Under the pieces are notes generated by a model. The model was not told where the DNA came from and made no database searches. It worked only from the letters and a program-made list of their open reading frames with translations. A stretch of 64,000 bases of DNA from Mesorhabditis belari. Its lineage: Eukaryota; Nematoda; Chromadorea; Rhabditida; Rhabditidae. Each line of letters opens with the position of its first letter. The first letter of the stretch is position 1. Shown piece after piece: positions 24,547-36,900 of the stretch. The position numbers were made by a program, and so were the translations under genes. Where the stretch lies: positions 744,001 to 808,000 of the forward strand of contig CAUEEP010000938.1 in the NCBI GenBank assembly GCA_958450365.1. The letters run 5' to 3'.

Positions 24547-24767
24547 ATATGATTTGATCTGTCTCCGCACTTAGCGCAGATCACAACCCGCTTCCACATT
24601 TACTGAGGCAGAAGTGTAGTTGTCGTAGCCGATGATACTCCGATGGCCGGGCTGGGGCGCTCGGAGGGGAACCCATGGGAGTCGAACCCACGACTAACCC
24701 GCGCCGACGTTGCTCAACTTGGCAGATCGGACGGGGTCGACCACAGACCCTTCCCTTTCTGGGCCCC
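24547..24767 (-). mobile_element. tRNA-derived SINE with perfect target duplication
   Basis: A 221-base GC-rich insert in AT-rich DNA, flanked by two identical 15-base copies of ATACACTTGAAAATG (24532-24546 and 24768-24782). On the minus strand it carries a B-box GGTTCGACTCC inside a paired GTGGG/CCCAT T-arm and an A-box-like GCCAAGTTGAGC. This is the usual structure of a tRNA-headed SINE, with the head at the 24767 end. The perfect duplication suggests recent insertion. No protein is encoded. Confidence 0.8.
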
Positions 24768-24782
24768 ATACACTTGAAAATG

Positions 24783-27700
24783 GGAAGTTCAAAAGCTTTA
24801 ACAAGTGATTAAGGCTAAAAATAGATCTCAAACATAAATCGTTCTTAGCTTTAGTCACTTGTTGAAGCTTTTGACTAGAAATAACAGAATATTTTTTTTT
24901 TGAATCTTCCTTTTTGACAACTTTTTGATAGCAGGAGTATTGTAAAGTTGTTATTTTAAAAAAAATTGAATAATAATGATATTTTTAAGTATAAAAATAT
25001 CATTATCAATCTAAAAACACAGTTTCAATCTTTTTCGAAAACCCTGTAAAGTATTTTTTTGAAAAAATCTATTTTCTTTTTAGAAACGTAGTGAACGGCT
25101 AAAAATAAAATAAAAATTTTATTTTTGACAGTCTATCTAGCAAGTACTCTGTGAGAATATGGCTATTAATGGCTAAACTATTTTGATTGAAAATATCGAA
25201 AACTTCTCTAGCTTCTAATACTCCTTTCGGTTTTTGATTCAAAGAGTCAAAAATCTTTTAATTGGTCGGATTTGGACCAAGATATACAACTACTTTAAAT
25301 CTTTTAACCGCTTGCAAATTGGTCGGATTTGAACCAAGATATACAAAGAATACTTCTAACTTCTAAAAACCAACTTTAAAAGACTTTTGTCCATGACTTT
25401 ATGTTTAAATCAAGAAAATTTCAATTTTATCTTCCGTTTTTGATTCAAAGAGTCAAAAATTTAGCATTTTGTTCGCGCCACAAAGCACAAAAAGCACTCC
25501 TTTATTTCTGTTCACTCTGTACAATTGATCTTTGAAGAATACAATTGAAATCTAAATTTTTAAAAAATGAAAAGAAGAGAAAAGAAAAACAAGTCTGAAA
25601 ACGCAAATGTTTATGGAAAAACGGTGGATCGAAGAGGAGAGACGAGATAGAAAAAAAGAGGAGATCATAGGAAATGCAAGCGGAGGAAAATGGTGTAGAG
25701 AAGGGGGAAATGAGAAAAAAAAGGGGGAAAGGAAAGGAATGGAAAGGAGGAAGGGGTGAAGAGATTGGAAGGAAGCTAGAAGGGATATCATCAATGAGAA
25801 ATCCGCCCTCAAAAGCGCATCCATCTGTGGTCTGTTTTACTCCCTTATCCCTAAAGCTTGATCCTTTTAAATAAATCGTTCTAAAACGTGTCAACTTTCG
25901 AAAACTAGCATAATCTTGAAAGATTGAAAGATAGAAGGAATTGAAAGTTTTAGAAACGTTTAGAAACGTTTAGAACGTTTTAGGAAAAGTTTTAGGAAAA
26001 AAACATGGGATCAAAATCATTCTAAGCAAATAGGAAGGAGCATGAGATAAAAAAGAATCCAAATTTTCTAAGATTTAGAAAAGAAATGGACAAAAAGGCT
26101 CAGATTGTGAATCTCACTAAGATGACAAAGTTTTTAGCTAGCAATAATGATTTCTAGGAATTCAGCAAAATCAACGGAGGTACCGCTTCTTTCTTTCACA
26201 TGCGCATCGATCTGTGGTCTGTCTTTCCTTTTCTCATCCTTTTCCCACTCTTCGATCAAAGCGGGAATAGATGGGAATGAGAAAGAACCACACGCACATT
26301 CACATTTGCTCGTTCTCATCCCATTGCACACTCTTTTTGCGGGTTTGAGTGATGGGTCTCTTCTCTTGTGAATATTTGAGTGACTGACACACTCAATAAC
26401 CATTCTCTCATTCAATAACCATTCAACCAATGGACAATCAATTTGCTTGTATGAATCAGTGAAACCTTTAGCTGGCTTTAGTCTTTAGCCTTTAGCGGCA
26501 TCAGTTTTCTTTATTGTTTTAGCTGGCTTTTTGTTAGGTGGATTGGTCAAAAGCTTATCGGAATTGTTCCAAATTTCTTAATTGGACTATTGAATCTTTG
26601 CTTTCAAGATTATCCATATTTTTACTGGCTTAACGGTGTGATCTAAAGGATTACTTTCTGTTAACTTACTTAGAACTAACTTTGGTTTCAATTGGATTCA
26701 TTGGCTTTTTGATTGGATTTGGATTTCAATTGGATTCATTGACACTTACTATCTTTTTTGAAAACCTACTACTTCTTACACTTTTGAAAGACTAATGAAT
26801 AAAAACGAACCAAAGATGAGCTAAATCTGTCCATTGTCAAGTGAATGATACTACTGTTACTTAAATTGATATTTAAACAAAGCATTCAACAAGCAAATCA
26901 CAAACCAAAGCTAAGCACTTGATGAAACAAAGTCTCGTAAAATCCCAAAAAAAAAATCGCACAATACTTTCATGAGATTTGCAAAAGCTCATTGAAAGCT
27001 GAGAAAGGAGAAACTCTCCTGTCTCGTGTAAAAGAAATTGTCTCTACGAAATGGAGACGAGAGTCGAAAAAACTAAAAAAACTGAAAAAAGAGAAAGCGG
27101 GGGCCCGAATTGACTAAAAGCGGAGGGATGGAGGGGTTGTGAGGGTCAAGCCCTCCCGTATTCTTTCACTTTACGACTGAAATTGGGCAATGGCAAGGAG
27201 AGTAGACGGTGTGTGAGTGAAAAAGGGCAAAGTGACAACCTACGAAGGTCAAATTCAACCCCTCAAAAGGTTTGTAGGACAGAACTTTGTATCTTAGTTC
27301 AGCACTAGAATACGATCCTCTAGAATACGATTCCAAATGCGTTTCCAAAATTTCTAAAGTATGCCAACTTTAGAAAACTATCGTAATGTATAGCTTTGAG
27401 GTACTAACCAGTTATAGAAACCTTTATCTTTTTGCTAATACATCACAAGAAGACAAACGAAAGACCCAAGAGGAATTCTCATCTATTTCATTTCTTTGAA
27501 AGAAGAGTCGCTTTCGAGGCTCTTTCCCCTTAGAAAGCCATCCCATTTCTCTTCTAAAGCCACCGTTTCCCAATTCTCTTGAAAAATCAGTGCATTTCAG
27601 TGCATTTCGAGTGAATCTGGAATGAGTTTTGGGATTAGTGATTACTAGAGCTGAGGTTTAGTAATTAGAAAATGAGAATTGGAGGCAGTATTGGATGTGT

Positions 27701-28748
27701 TTTCATCCCAAATGCTAAATAGTAAACAAATACCAAAAGCAATTCAACTACGAAGCCCGTCTAGCTCACACAATAAAACGTGAATGGATTGTGAATTTGA
27801 TATCTTTATGAGATAGAGATGTTGTGAAGGGGTCAGCCCAAAGAGAAAAGAGTCGATGCTTGACTTTCAAGTGAGCAAATATCATCGCATTTTTGCCCTA
27901 TCGCTCTAAAAGATAAACAACAAAGTGGTGGTGGACGGGGAAAAAAAGTGAGATCGATTCACAAAAATGTGATCAATTTCAAGATCGGTGACAAGGGCTA
28001 AGATGGATTTGAACCTAGGCAAAGAATGATTTTATTTTAGCACTACTAAAACTACAGTATCACTTATAAAGGCGGTACTATCGGGTTCAAAATCAAGGAG
28101 TTTTGAGTGTGATATTTGCCAAAACGTTTGGGTTGAGTGTTTCCTAAACTGTGCGCTTTGAGAAAAGCCATCGTACTTTCTTCAGTACGGTAGCTTTCTC
28201 AAAGTTGCCTTTTTAAAAGTTTAACCCTCCCAATAGCTTTAATCGCTCAAGCAGTCAAGGCTTGCCTCAGTTTCAGCTTATCAAAGCTGTTTAAGCTTTC
28301 AGAAAACGTCAAGAGAAACTGTCTAATCAGTAACGAAGAAGTTCAACTGTAAGTGAAGTCCTTTAATGAAGCTTTAAAAAATAGTTTATTGGGAGTTTTG
28401 GCTCAAAAAAAGACAAAAAACTTGCCACTCCCAACGATAATGGTTTCTTGATGGAGGCCTTTTTGGGAGCAAAAAAAACGGAGAAAAGGGTGCTTGTTGT
28501 GTCGGAAATAAGTCTTAGTTTCCTCCATCCTTTTTTGTGTGACTGAGCAGTCCATTGCCTCTCAAGGGATTTGTGCCCATACACAAGAGAATCGACCACT
28601 TTAAAAGCAATAAGGGTTTCTTTGCTTTAAAGAAATCAAAAGCAAACGGCGCATTCGATAGATGTTTGAATTAGGTAAACTGTGGAAAAAAAAGATTAGT
28701 GAATAGAATCAAAAGAACCTATAAAATAGATGTTCAGCTGATTTGGCT
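24783..28748. other. Gene-poor stretch of about 4 kb
   Basis: No exon chain found. Direct repeats of TTGATTCAAAGAGTCAAAAAT and GGTCGGATTTG-ACCAAGATATACAA occur at 25230-25465. Purine-rich DNA at 25560-25760 gives an open but low-complexity minus-strand frame. A near-identical 21-base motif occurs at 25815 and 26202. Two alternating forms of GGATTTGG/AATTGGATTCATTG repeat at 26690-26740. Nothing here is supported as a gene. Confidence 0.5.
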
Positions 28749-29072
28749 GAATATCTGGGGGTGGGACAAATGCGACCTTTTTTTTTGCTGGAAAAAGCTT
28801 TAGGCAAGGCCGTAGAGCTTCGAAAATATTTCCATATAAGGGAATCGTATGCGTAGATTCCGAATTTCGACAAATCAGACCTCGCTGACACGTCAAATTT
28901 GGGCTAAAAGGCAAAAACTGCGGAAAAGCGTTAAGTTGCGTACGATTCCCTTCTATGAAAACATTTTTGAAGCTCTACGACCTTTCCTAAGGCCTTTTCC
29001 AGCAAAAAAAAGGTGCGCAAATGTCCAGATGCGCAAAAAAAAGGTCGCATTTGTCCCACCCCCGAATATCTA
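28749..29072. mobile_element. MITE-like inverted repeat, GGGGGTGGGACAAATGCGACC ends
   Basis: The left end (GATATTCGGGGGTGGGACAA type, through ATGCGACC) and the complementary right end are about 280 bases apart. The pairing continues inward: GAAAAAGC-TTAGGCAAGG, GTAGAGCTTC-AAAATAT, GGGAATCGTA. No coding frame is supported. Confidence 0.85.
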
Positions 29073-29560
29073 AAAGTTGTGGTTGATTGCCAAGAGTATA
29101 AAACTTTTTTTTCCGGCTTAAGCTCCCAATTTTCATTCGGTTTTGCGAGTTGGTGCTTTTTCTTTGATGGTTGAGTTGCGTGGTTCTTTTACTAACTACG
29201 ACGGAACTATGGCCACCACAGAGCCATAGTTCATCTAAAGTCCTGTGATCAATATAATTGTGCAAACTTGTTCTTTTGAATGAACATCTACTAAATTTGA
29301 ATCAAATGAAACGTTTACAATTTTTATTTAGGCACAAAAAACGCACATTAGGTTAGTGTATGAAACTTTAAATGTTAACAACTAGAATACTAGCGCTTTA
29401 CAACATCCTCTGCTATTTGTCAAATCATAGAAGCTAGTAAGACAAAATAATAACGTGCTTTATACATGAACAGCTGAGTGTTTGTTGTTTCTTTGCTTCT
29501 TGACGTTGTATTGTGCACTTTACTTTAGTCTTTTAAACAGAAATTTTTTAGTTTTGGGAA

Positions 29561-32550
29561 ATGAGACATAGACGACGGGGACGACGAGGACCTAATGGTT
29601 ATGGCTTTCCAACGTTTGGTGAGAGTTTTGACTTTGTTTATAACTATGCTTGTTTAGAAGGTTTCTCTCGTATGCTGGCTACTTCTGGTGAAGAGTGGAC
29701 AACTAACTGCGCAAGGACGTCGAACCGCTTCGAACTTGCATTTCAACATCACTTTACGCAAATCAAATCATCCTACTCAAAGGTATGACTTTCAAAAGGA
29801 TTTATTCTTTGTGTGGCTCTAGGAAAGATAATTTGTCCTTATTTATACATAGCACTCTTGTTATTTTTTGAGTTTAGAGAGTTGCTCATCAATATGTTGT
29901 TCAACAAGCATCAACTGAAGCGGATTCGCTCAGGACAGCTACATGCCCAATTGGAACAAATTTTGAGGAGAGCTTATCGCATGGTGTAATTTTAAGATGA
30001 AAGATTTAATCTCTTTTTTTAGTCTGAACGTTCGATTCGAATCACCAACGATCAATTGGAAAGTTTCCAAATTCGAACCGCATTTCCGAACACCACTGTC
30101 ACGGAGACGTGCGAGAAAATTGAGAATTCACGAGGCGGCCCAACAGAGAGTCACTCGGTTTGTTTTGCTTACATTGTTTCATACTCTTTGGATTAGATAA
30201 CTCTATCATGTTTTGATGATCTCTCTGAAGATGATGGTTGGAACGATATTCGTCAACAGAAATGTCAAGAGACACTTCGCAAGGAAGCGGTTTGATTATT
30301 CTGCACACTTTTACATATTTCTTGTTCAGACAACTCCAGCTTATTTGGAAGACGTCTCCGAAGACGATGGCTGGAACGATGTTCGTCAAAAAAAACGTGA
30401 GGAGTTGCATAATGCATATGAGCAACAAAAGGTTTCTTTAGTTGATTGCTAAATGAGGAATGGCTAATTTTAGAAAAGTATCGCTAACACGCCGAAGCTT
30501 CCAAGTGTAAATGAGTATCAAGAGCTGAACTCCCAAAAATTGGCTGATGGAGTTTTCTATTTTACTTGAACTTAACTTTGACATTTTAGAAAGCTCTAAT
30601 GGATTCATCTCGACAATCCCTTAACTCTATTAATAGCCTCTCTTCACTGGTCAATGCTGGAGGAGACTGTCGCTCTTTTGATGTAAGTGTGATTCACTAT
30701 TAAGAACTCTAGTCCGCACAGAAGGAGTATTGTGATAATAAACTTTACAGATGGCACAATATTTTCTGAGGTATCCCACCGACGAATGGCAAAATGAGGA
30801 ATTATCAGTGGAGATGCCATCATGTGAAGAGGTTTGAACTATTGACTTTTCTGAAGTTTTTTTATTTAGGTAGCACAATCAATGCCCAGTGTTGGAAACA
30901 CAAGAAAACAAAATCAAGTCAAGGTTGAGGAAGTTTACTTGGTCAGCTTTTTCAAGAATTCATCATTTTGTGCTCATTTAGGATTCGGATGACGACGCCG
31001 ACAATGCAGAACTATTTGTATGCATGTTTTCCAAGGCACAACCAACACTCGTCCATAAATCATCAGAAGATTTGCTCAAAGTCTGATCGATCTTTGATTC
31101 TACATAAAATTCAACATCCAGGGTCCAACTCATGTGCATAAGTCATGGAAGTATGGAATTCTGCTGAACTGCTTTGAAGTTGTTGGCACAAATGACCTGG
31201 AAGTAACTTTGCCCTTTGTTTAATGCAATAGTGGATGCTTTTAGTTTGAAATTCTAAATTTTGATTCAAAAGCTGTGACTCAAGGAAAGATAGGTCGAGC
31301 CGGATATGAAAATTTGCCGAACGCCGTTGGGCAACGTATTCGATGGAGAGATGGTCTCATCGGCGGATTTCAGGTATTTAAACTTTTTATCACAGGCATT
31401 ATGTGGTTTGATTGGAATATTTTGAACTAGTTTAGATGGAGGATGCAACTTCGATGGCAGTTCTTCAGGCTGACCACAGGCTTAGAGTTAATGGATTTAT
31501 GCGTGTTAGCTACATTGGCTTGTCATCGTAAGCCTCGTGATTTAAACTGGTCATAGCTTTTTTAGGTACGTGAGCAAAGAATTTTGGCAACGTTATCGCC
31601 GCGTAAATGTTAGAAACTCACCGTTAAGCTGGCCGATATGGTGAGGAGATTTAGACTGGATGTTACTTTGTTGTTTAGGACATCAGAATACGGCTTTTTT
31701 AAGGTGCCATTTTCAAGAATTACAACAAGTGCGAGAAGTGTAAGTTTTGTGTCGACTTAAAAACAAAAGGTTTTTGCTTTAGGATGTTGGAACATTGAAA
31801 CCATGCGTTATAACTCTTGCTGTTGACACACGATCTCTAAAAAATGATGCGTTGGCTTTCAAGATTATCGAAGCCACATTTTTAGAGGTTTTCTTCAATG
31901 CTTGACGTTTTGATGCAAGAAGAATTTAGTTTTTTGAACAGTGCTTCGTGCTTGATGGTTTAACAAGATTTGATGATCTGACGCTGAATACTTTGATGGT
32001 TCAAAGTGACGGGACGGTAAAAAGTTTTTTAATTTCTTAGACAAACCAACGTTTTAGCGTACATACATTTTTGAATCACCAATCTTCCCCAACGTAACGT
32101 TTCAAGCACTTGAAGACCGATGCGAGCCCGAGATTGAGGATTAGTAAGCTTAAGTTTTTATCATTTTTCATTTTACTGTTACAGTTGCAAAGCTGTTATT
32201 ACTGATCCCAAACAACTCGAAGGACAAAAAAAGCAGCAGTTCCAGGTGAGTTAAATTTAAGTTCTTGTTAAGATCTTAATTTGCAGGGTGTTTTTTATCG
32301 AAATCCATTACGGGAGAATGTCTTTTGTGCGTTGGTGGTGGGACGTCGTCGCTGGATGGGAGATGTCAGCAAGATTTAAAATTTCATGGATTATATGATT
32401 TAGAAAACTGAAGGCCGTTTGGCAAGTTTCACTTCGGCAAGCAGTCTCGAATTGATTCGTCGGCGAGCACGTGGAGGTGAAAGCCAATTAACACATGAAC
32501 AGCTCCGAGCCCACGTTGACGCACAATTGATCATGATCCCGCGGCGTTGA
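29561..32550 (+). CDS. Gene X: unrecognised protein with duplicated acidic-GW segments
   Basis: ATG lies ten bases after an acceptor (TTTTTTAG). More than 15 short exons join; the N-terminal part (29561-29780) is uncertain because two very short introns (39 and about 31 bases) are needed. N-terminus is Arg/Gly-rich (MRHRRRGRRGPNGYGF). A helical stretch (RELLINMLFNKHQLK) follows. Two adjacent exons encode near-identical segments, LSEDDGWNDIRQQK (about 30219-30260) and VSEDDGWNDVRQKK (about 30352-30390), a tandem exon duplication. After an acidic Ser-rich linker, a folded C-terminal half starts near KSWKYGILLNCFEV and ends PRR. No known domain is recognised and no membrane segment is seen. It is first in the five-gene run that includes a ZNFX-1-type helicase. 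GW in acidic context recalls Argonaute-binding hooks, but that is inference only. Confidence 0.72.
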
Positions 32551-32859
32551 CAATTAATTACAATTATCGAGAATTTTGTATTTATTTCTATTTATTTTTA
32601 TTGATTTTTATTGGCATTTTGAGTATAAAGGTACATATTTTTGTGACAATAAACTTTATTTTTATTTTCTTTGTGAAAAATGAGTTTGTCTATCCTTTTA
32701 CCCTGCCTTTATTTTGGATCCTTTTCTGGAGGATTTGTTAAAATGCGCTGCAGCGTGTATTACGCTAGGAAAATTTTGTATTGGTTTTTTTGTGGGCAAA
32801 TCTTCTAAGCAAAAACATTTGTTAAAATTCATACGCGTAATTATAAAAAGTTTAGCCTG
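32551..32859 (+). promoter_or_regulatory. Gene X-gene Y intercistronic region
   Basis: AATAAA at about 32649 serves gene X. An acceptor (AAAAAGTTTAG, ending 32855) precedes the gene Y ATG by four bases. About 205 bases separate them, somewhat long for an operon gap. AT-rich, no coding exon. Confidence 0.45.
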
Positions 32860-33868
32860 ATGCCAGAAACTGGCGAGCCACCAACGAATTTTATCCGCCT
32901 TCGAGGGATTCCTGAAGCTCAGGTAAGACGAAGCTCGGGTTCATGATTTGTAGCAGAACTTGCAAGAAGTAGGTTTTGAGAGTGTAAGATCCTATGGCAT
33001 TTTAAAACTAACTACCTAGTAAAATTGAGCGGTCAGTGATTTTACAAGTTCGATGCTATTTAGGTGGCTCCAGAAAATGCTCGGAAATGGTTGGTTATCA
33101 AATTCGGCCTCAAAACTCCATCGATTCGAGACAACACTATGCTGATGTTCGTTTATTACCTCAAAAACTGGTTAAAGTCTTTGGTTTCCAGAGCATTCTG
33201 TGATGAAATTTGCAAGCTACTCAACGAGCAGGATTTACGACTCGACATTCGCCCAAGCTCATTCTTGTCGAACGCAAAAGATGAGCAAATAATTTCTGAG
33301 ACACTGGATAATGTTACAAAGGATGTACTGGAGAACCCGCCGTTGAGACTGCCGATGCTTTTGTTTATCGAAGATATTGGTTTGTTAATTGAGGTAAATT
33401 ATGTTTTTGATAATTATTCATTTCCAGACGGCTCCGATACATTTGCAAAGCTACAAACGCGCTACCACAATCACATGTTTATGTTTCTGGTGACTGGAGA
33501 AGAAGCCGATCAAATGATTCGATCAAACGACTTTAGTCAAGCCAGGTTCTAAAGTTCTAGACATCAAGCACAAACTCGTGTTTAGGGAATGGTGCGAACA
33601 ATTTGCGGAGATTGTTGCCAAGAATGACATCACAAGGGCCCAAGACTATCCGACGATTATGTGATTTTTATTTTAAAGTATATTTATTAGTTGTTGTTTT
33701 AGGAGAAGAAGGGAGGAAGACGAAAATCGGAGACGTGACACACAGTAAATAGATAGTTCTAGATAACTTTTATACAAGCCTAGGAGAGCTGCAACGCTTC
33801 CTCGTCCAGTTCATGTCAGTCAAGCTCACCATAACGACAGTGAAAACTCCTATGGAGCTTCTCCGTAG
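32860..33868 (+). CDS. Gene Y: unrecognised, mostly helical protein
   Basis: About 280 codons. Exon 1 (MPETGEPPTNFIRLRGIPEAQ) is followed by a 132-base intron, then a long exon from 33064 to about 33548 and three short exons ending at TAG 33866-33868. The protein is rich in Leu, Asp and Glu in the middle (DEICKLLNEQDLRLDIRP) and has a basic Arg-rich run (MRRREEDENRRRD) before a Ser/His tail. No signal peptide, membrane span or known motif. A 34-base stretch in the long exon looks like an intron (GTAAAT..CCAG) but must be read through to keep frame. It ends 38 bases before the helicase ATG. Its function is unknown; a part in the same process as the helicase is only a guess from position. Confidence 0.65.
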
Positions 33869-33906
33869 GAGATTTTTTTTCAAAATAAAAATGGTTTATT
33901 ACTAGA
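33869..33906 (+). promoter_or_regulatory. Very tight gene Y-helicase junction
   Basis: Only 38 bases separate the gene Y stop from the helicase ATG. They contain an AATAAA-like signal (AAAATAAAAATGG, about 33881) and an acceptor TTTATTACTAG ending one base before the ATG. This is what a no-gap (SL1-type) operon junction looks like. It strongly suggests co-transcription. Confidence 0.65.
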
Positions 33907-36900
33907 ATGGACTACGTCCCAGTACTCGTTGAAAGTGAGGATGAAGAATGCGCCCAGATTCTTAAAGGTTTTGATTAAAGTGCAGAGTTAATCAACTTGT
34001 TTTTTAGATGCCGCGCCTTGTGAAGTTTTCCGAATTATTGACACTCCTGAGTTATCAACTGATGTATCCCCGCCACTTCGCTTAACAGTAACTTCTGATG
34101 AGGTTATCGAAGCACTCGATGTGATCTCCAATGAACCCAATCTGCATACTTCCACTTTGGTTTGGGAAATGCTTGGAAAACAAAACGACTGTAAATTTAG
34201 ATCACAATGTTTTTTTCCCCTAGCCTACAAGAGCGTTTGAACCACCCATTTGATGACTTGTGCTTAAACATAAAGTTGCTGGAAGTTATTACACTGGCTT
34301 GCTTGACGGAGGTTTGATCTATTTGTATATTTTCACTTGCAAGCTATTTATTAGCGCCAAGATATGGAGAATATCGTTCATGATATGCTTGAAGTTACGG
34401 TTACGTCTGGGTAAGATACGGTCTTGAACGATTATTCAAACGCTTTTTAAAGGTTTGTTATGCACATTCTTGATGATTTCTTGTTTCCGCTCATCGAAGG
34501 AAGGATTCAAATTGATTTGGAGGTGGTAGTTTTGATAGAAGCCCATTTATTTAGCTTTAGCCTGAACACTTGGCTTATTGTGTCTCGACGGTCTTTGGAT
34601 TCTTCAAAACGCTTTCACTTAAGCAGCTTATCAATCCACAAACGGTAACTTCTCGCGCAACTGTAACGTAAAAGTATTGTATGATTTTTAGATGAAGCTT
34701 TGGAATAAGGCTTTTGCGATCTACGAAGAATTGCCTACTGCTGTCAGAAAACTCATGCCATCGAACACAAAAAGAACACTTCAAATTATTATGGTTTTCA
34801 AATCTTTAAAAGGTTTAACGTGTTTTACTTTTAGGAAGGTCCAGAAGCGAAGATTGAACAGCGAACTTCTTCAAAAGAGATCAACACCAACGACACACCA
34901 TACATTGGTTCTGATGAAGATGGTTGGGGCAGTGAGAACGGTAAAACTAATATGGATTTTAAAAATTGAAATTTCTTTTAGTTTCTACAAACAATTTTTT
35001 GAAAAAGGAATTTACGATTCCAACATGTGGTCAGATGCCAACCTCATTGCACCTAAACGTAAAATTCTTTAAATCAATTGTTGATTTGCAAATTTAGATG
35101 CCATGTCTTTGGGCCGAATCGGAGAAAACAGCGCCACCTGGTGACTTTCGAAAGCTCAGTACCAAAATCATTCGTTCAGACTTAGTCAATCCTGGTTTGT
35201 CTTCTTTTATATGATCTAAACTTTAACTCGTCAGATAAGCCATATCTACGGCGGATGAAAACAGAAGGATCGTTTACTAATGCTGAAGAATATCTGGACA
35301 CTGTCTACCGCCTTTTTCGCGAAGATATGGTCTCGCCTCTTCGAGATGGTCTATTCATCTGGAAACAACATGGTAACTATATGTGTAACAAAGACGATTC
35401 GATTCAAAATATTTTAGGATACAACCCTCGTCGTGATCCTGATGGACTTGCACCCGATCTTTTTATTATGGAAGACGTTCGTATTCGTGGTATTCGAGCT
35501 AAAAGCGGCACCGGTGAAACGATGAGAATGATCGAAATTCCAGTAAAGCGTTATTATGTGCAGTTTTTTTGAAAAACAGTGTTTAGCGTCAGCATCTCAC
35601 AAAAATACTTGAGCAAAGGAAACTTCCCTACGGACAAATGATTGGTCTTTCATCTGATGGATTCAAGGAAAATATCCACCTTGCACTCGTGGTCGAACGT
35701 GATGATGAGCTTTTGGTTAGTCCCATCCTGAATTAAAATTTATGATTTTTAAGAAAACACGAAACTATATCGGAATCAGCTTTATTGATGAAATGGATGG
35801 GCTTGACAAGGGTGGACATGCAAAATTGGATACAGCGTATTGCTTAATTGAAAGTCAAGCGTTTATTGAGATGTACACGCATGTTTTAACGTCGATTAAG
35901 GTAATTTAAATCTTATCAACATTTGTTTATCCCCTTCAGAAAATGAACCGTTTCCTTCCAATCCCCTTCGAACGCTATATTGTCCATGGATTCACTGATG
36001 TTTTGCGCCCGGCTTACATGCGCTTGGAAACACCGGAGAATGTGATCGAAGAGCGGGCGAGACTCGAGGTATTCTTGAAAAGTCGATGCTGTTTTCATAA
36101 CTGTTTTAGACTTATTACACCGGAAAGCGATTGGAAGCTAAAGCAAAAATCATCGAAAGAAACATAGAGCGGGAACGTGAAAGAGAAAGCAGGCTGGCAA
36201 TTGAGAAGAACAACACGGTCAAAACGGAATATCAAAAATCCCGGAGAAAGCGAAACGAAAAAGTTTGCTTCATGCCACTAAAAGTGTTAATATATTTTTT
36301 CAGCTTGCTGTTATTGATTTGTCGGAAACGGATCTTGTACCAATGAGCAAACCACAAAAAATGAGCGACGTCGACCGAGAAGCCGAAGAAATACGCGAGC
36401 AAATTGAAGAGGCAGAAGATTTCGTGCCGCGTCCATATGCGCCCAATCAAAGAAGTGGGTTAACTTTCTAGAAAAAACAAGTAGGTCCTTTCTTCAGTGT
36501 TGAAAGAAATTGCGATTCGTGACGATGATTATGATATTTCGACTTTGCATGCTCAGTTTGATCGTAAGTAGCACTTTAGTGTATCGTTTAGTGTATCGTT
36601 TAGCAAACAACGTTTTGATGGATAAATCGCAAAGAAATGCTCTTTTTCAAGCGCTAACACAAGAATTTGTGATCATTCAAGGACCGCCTGGCACTGGTTA
36701 GCTTTATTTTTTCTATTCATACAATTTCCCTCTATGCAGGTAAAACGTTCATTGGTGTTGAGATCATCGCAGCTTTACTGGCAAACAGACTTCGTTGGTG
36801 CATTACCGAGCCGGTTCTTGTCGTTTGCTATACAAATCAAGCCTTGGATCAATTTTTGGAAAGGATTCATCGACGTATTCAGGTGACGATCGTATAAAAG

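Noticed and set aside
25502..25894. 130-codon minus-strand frame
   Set aside because: Low-complexity purine-rich DNA read on the other strand; a second frame is also open.
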